Source: Tepidimonas sp. UBA997
Lineage (GTDB): Bacteria > Pseudomonadota > Gammaproteobacteria > Burkholderiales > Burkholderiaceae_C
Direction of reading: 5' to 3'
Assembly: GCA_002291945.1 (NCBI GenBank)
Contig: DBAZ01000067.1
Location: forward strand, 14,052-78,051
Length of the DNA: 64,000 nt
Under the pieces are notes generated by a model that did not search any database, had not been told where the DNA came from, and saw nothing but the letters and a program-made list of their open reading frames with translations. Shown in pieces: positions 63,009-64,000 of this stretch (position 1 is its first letter; each line of letters opens with the position of its first letter). The translations under genes and the position numbers were made by a program.

Positions 63009-63985
63009 TCGTGATCATTGACTGTGCGGCCAGGCTGTTCGTGCGGCCAGTCGAGGATTCGTTGGCTCTGAAAATACCGCTCCTGGCCAGTGACCGGGTC
63101 GGTGAATCGGAGGCTGCGGGCCAGCAGGCGTAGCGGGTTGGCGTAGCTTTCCGCCTCGCCGGGCGCTTTCACGACGACGGGGTAGAACTGGTCGCCCGCA
63201 ATCGGCAGCCCAAGACCGTGCATGTGAACCCGTAACTGGTGTCTGCGGCCGGTGACGGGCTGCAAGCGGTAACGCGCCCACAGCCCGCGTTGTTCCAAGC
63301 GCTCGATGCGGGTTTCGCTGTTCGCTGCCCGCCCCTCGTGCGGCGCGGCCTCACGCATTTTGTAGAACGCGCCCTCACATTCCCGGATGTGACTCTGCCG
63401 CGTCAGCGGCCCATCGAGGTGGGGAGCCGCCGCCGCGATGGCTTCATAGATCTTGTCGATGCGCCGCTCGCGAAACAGGCGCTGGTAGGCGTCCCGTTCC
63501 GGCGGGCGCACGCTGAACACGACCAGCCCGGCGGTTTCGCGGTCGATCCGGTGCAGGGGGCTCAGGTCGGCCAGCCCCAATGTGCGCTTGAGTCGCACCA
63601 GCAGGCTTTGCTGCACGTATCGGCCACCGGGCGTGACCGGCAAGAAATGCGGCTTGTCGGCCACGACCAGATGCGCATCCCGATAGATCACCGTGGCCGC
63701 AAAAGGAATGACGGCTTCCTCGGCCAGCGCACGCCAGTAGTACACCCGTTGACCGTTCAGATACGGGGTGTCGGGCGGCAATGGCTGGCCGTTTTCGCCC
63801 AGCACCTCGCCCTGTGCCATGCGCTGCGTCCATGCGTCACGACCCACCCGGGGCATGCGATCGACCAAAAAGTCCAGCACGGACGGCCAAGCGGGCACCC
63901 GCATGTGCGGCAGGGCCACGCAACTCGGCGCAACCCCGTCGCGCAGGCCTATGGCCGGATTCTTCGGGACGTGGGCCACCGGCAC
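63005..63985 (-). CDS. RluA-family RNA pseudouridine synthase
   Basis: Converts uridine to pseudouridine in rRNA or tRNA. 326 residues. The catalytic block is LSPLHRIDRETAGLVVFS with Asp in HRIDRET; RHQLRVHMHGLGLPIAGD is the second conserved block. The N-terminal part has an S4-like character. The start is taken at GTG 63985, without a good ribosome site; an in-frame TGA lies just upstream, so the gene is complete. The exact target (RluA, RluC or other) is not clear. Same strand as higBA. Confidence 0.88.
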   Translation of the reverse strand: MPVAHVPKNPAIGLRDGVAPSCVALPHMRVPAWPSVLDFLVDRMPRVGRDAWTQRMAQGEVLGENGQPLPPDTPYLNGQRVYYWRALAEEAVIPFAATVIYRDAHLVVADKPHFLPVTPGGRYVQQSLLVRLKRTLGLADLSPLHRIDRETAGLVVFSVRPPERDAYQRLFRERRIDKIYEAIAAAAPHLDGPLTRQSHIRECEGAFYKMREAAPHEGRAANSETRIERLEQRGLWARYRLQPVTGRRHQLRVHMHGLGLPIAGDQFYPVVVKAPGEAESYANPLRLLARSLRFTDPVTGQERYFQSQRILDWPHEQPGRTVNDHD

Positions 63986-64000
63986 AGCCCCGCGTCAGTG

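Overview
The window is a gene-dense, GC-rich bacterial chromosome segment. It most likely comes from a betaproteobacterium of the order Burkholderiales, resembling Comamonadaceae. The evidence is the run of loci typical of that group: mrcA–pilMNOPQ–aroKB–dgt; gltBD–mla–ABC-2–bolA–murA–his–tatABC; HtrA/DegS-like protease–Nif3–pdxA; petABC–sspAB; dciA–secA–argJ; zapD–coaE–pilD; pilRS; ffh. Nothing indicates a plasmid, complete prophage, complete insertion sequence or CRISPR array. No gap between genes exceeds 300 bases; the longest are about 270 (mlaA–mlaC), 246 (mrcA–pilM) and 227 (tRNA-Thr–dciA).

Layout. Positions 1–11,530 hold a truncated PBP1A gene facing a type IV pilus assembly operon (pilMNOPQ), then shikimate genes (aroK, aroB), a dGTPase-like gene, an MFS transporter and a degenerate REP-type transposase relative. 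Positions 11,530–24,000 hold glutamate synthase (gltBD), a full Mla phospholipid-transport set in the order F-E-D-A-C-B, an ABC-2 exporter pair and a BolA-family gene. Positions 24,000–33,000 hold murA and the histidine pathway (G, D, B, H, A, F, I, E), with hisC lying backwards inside it, then a small membrane protein and a HIT protein. Positions 33,000–42,200 hold tatABC, a DegS-like protease, a 50-residue membrane protein, Nif3, pdxA, the cytochrome bc1 operon, sspAB and tRNA-Thr. Positions 42,200–56,000 hold dciA/secA, argJ, a DUF815 ATPase, a Nudix enzyme, zapD, coaE, pilD, a glycerate 2-kinase, pilRS, a zinc-ribbon small protein and a CcsA-like protein. Positions 56,000–64,000 hold ffh, an orphan ECF-type permease, folA, a nitronate monooxygenase, alaS, a higBA toxin–antitoxin pair and an RluA-family pseudouridine synthase.

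Most genes are housekeeping and occur in tightly packed operons, often with 4-base ATGA overlaps. Type IV pilus functions occur at three places: assembly (pilMNOPQ), prepilin processing (pilD) and regulation (pilRS). TatABC lies about 4 kb from the Rieske gene petA, a typical Tat substrate. The least ordinary items are: a transposase-family protein that has lost both metal-binding histidines of its HUH motif, next to a gltB promoter that carries a long palindrome; the inverted hisC; a cluster of 10-bp repeats ending in a perfect hairpin beside tRNA-Thr; and a toxin–antitoxin promoter whose -35 box overlaps the stop codon of the gene before it. I found no clear new multigene system.
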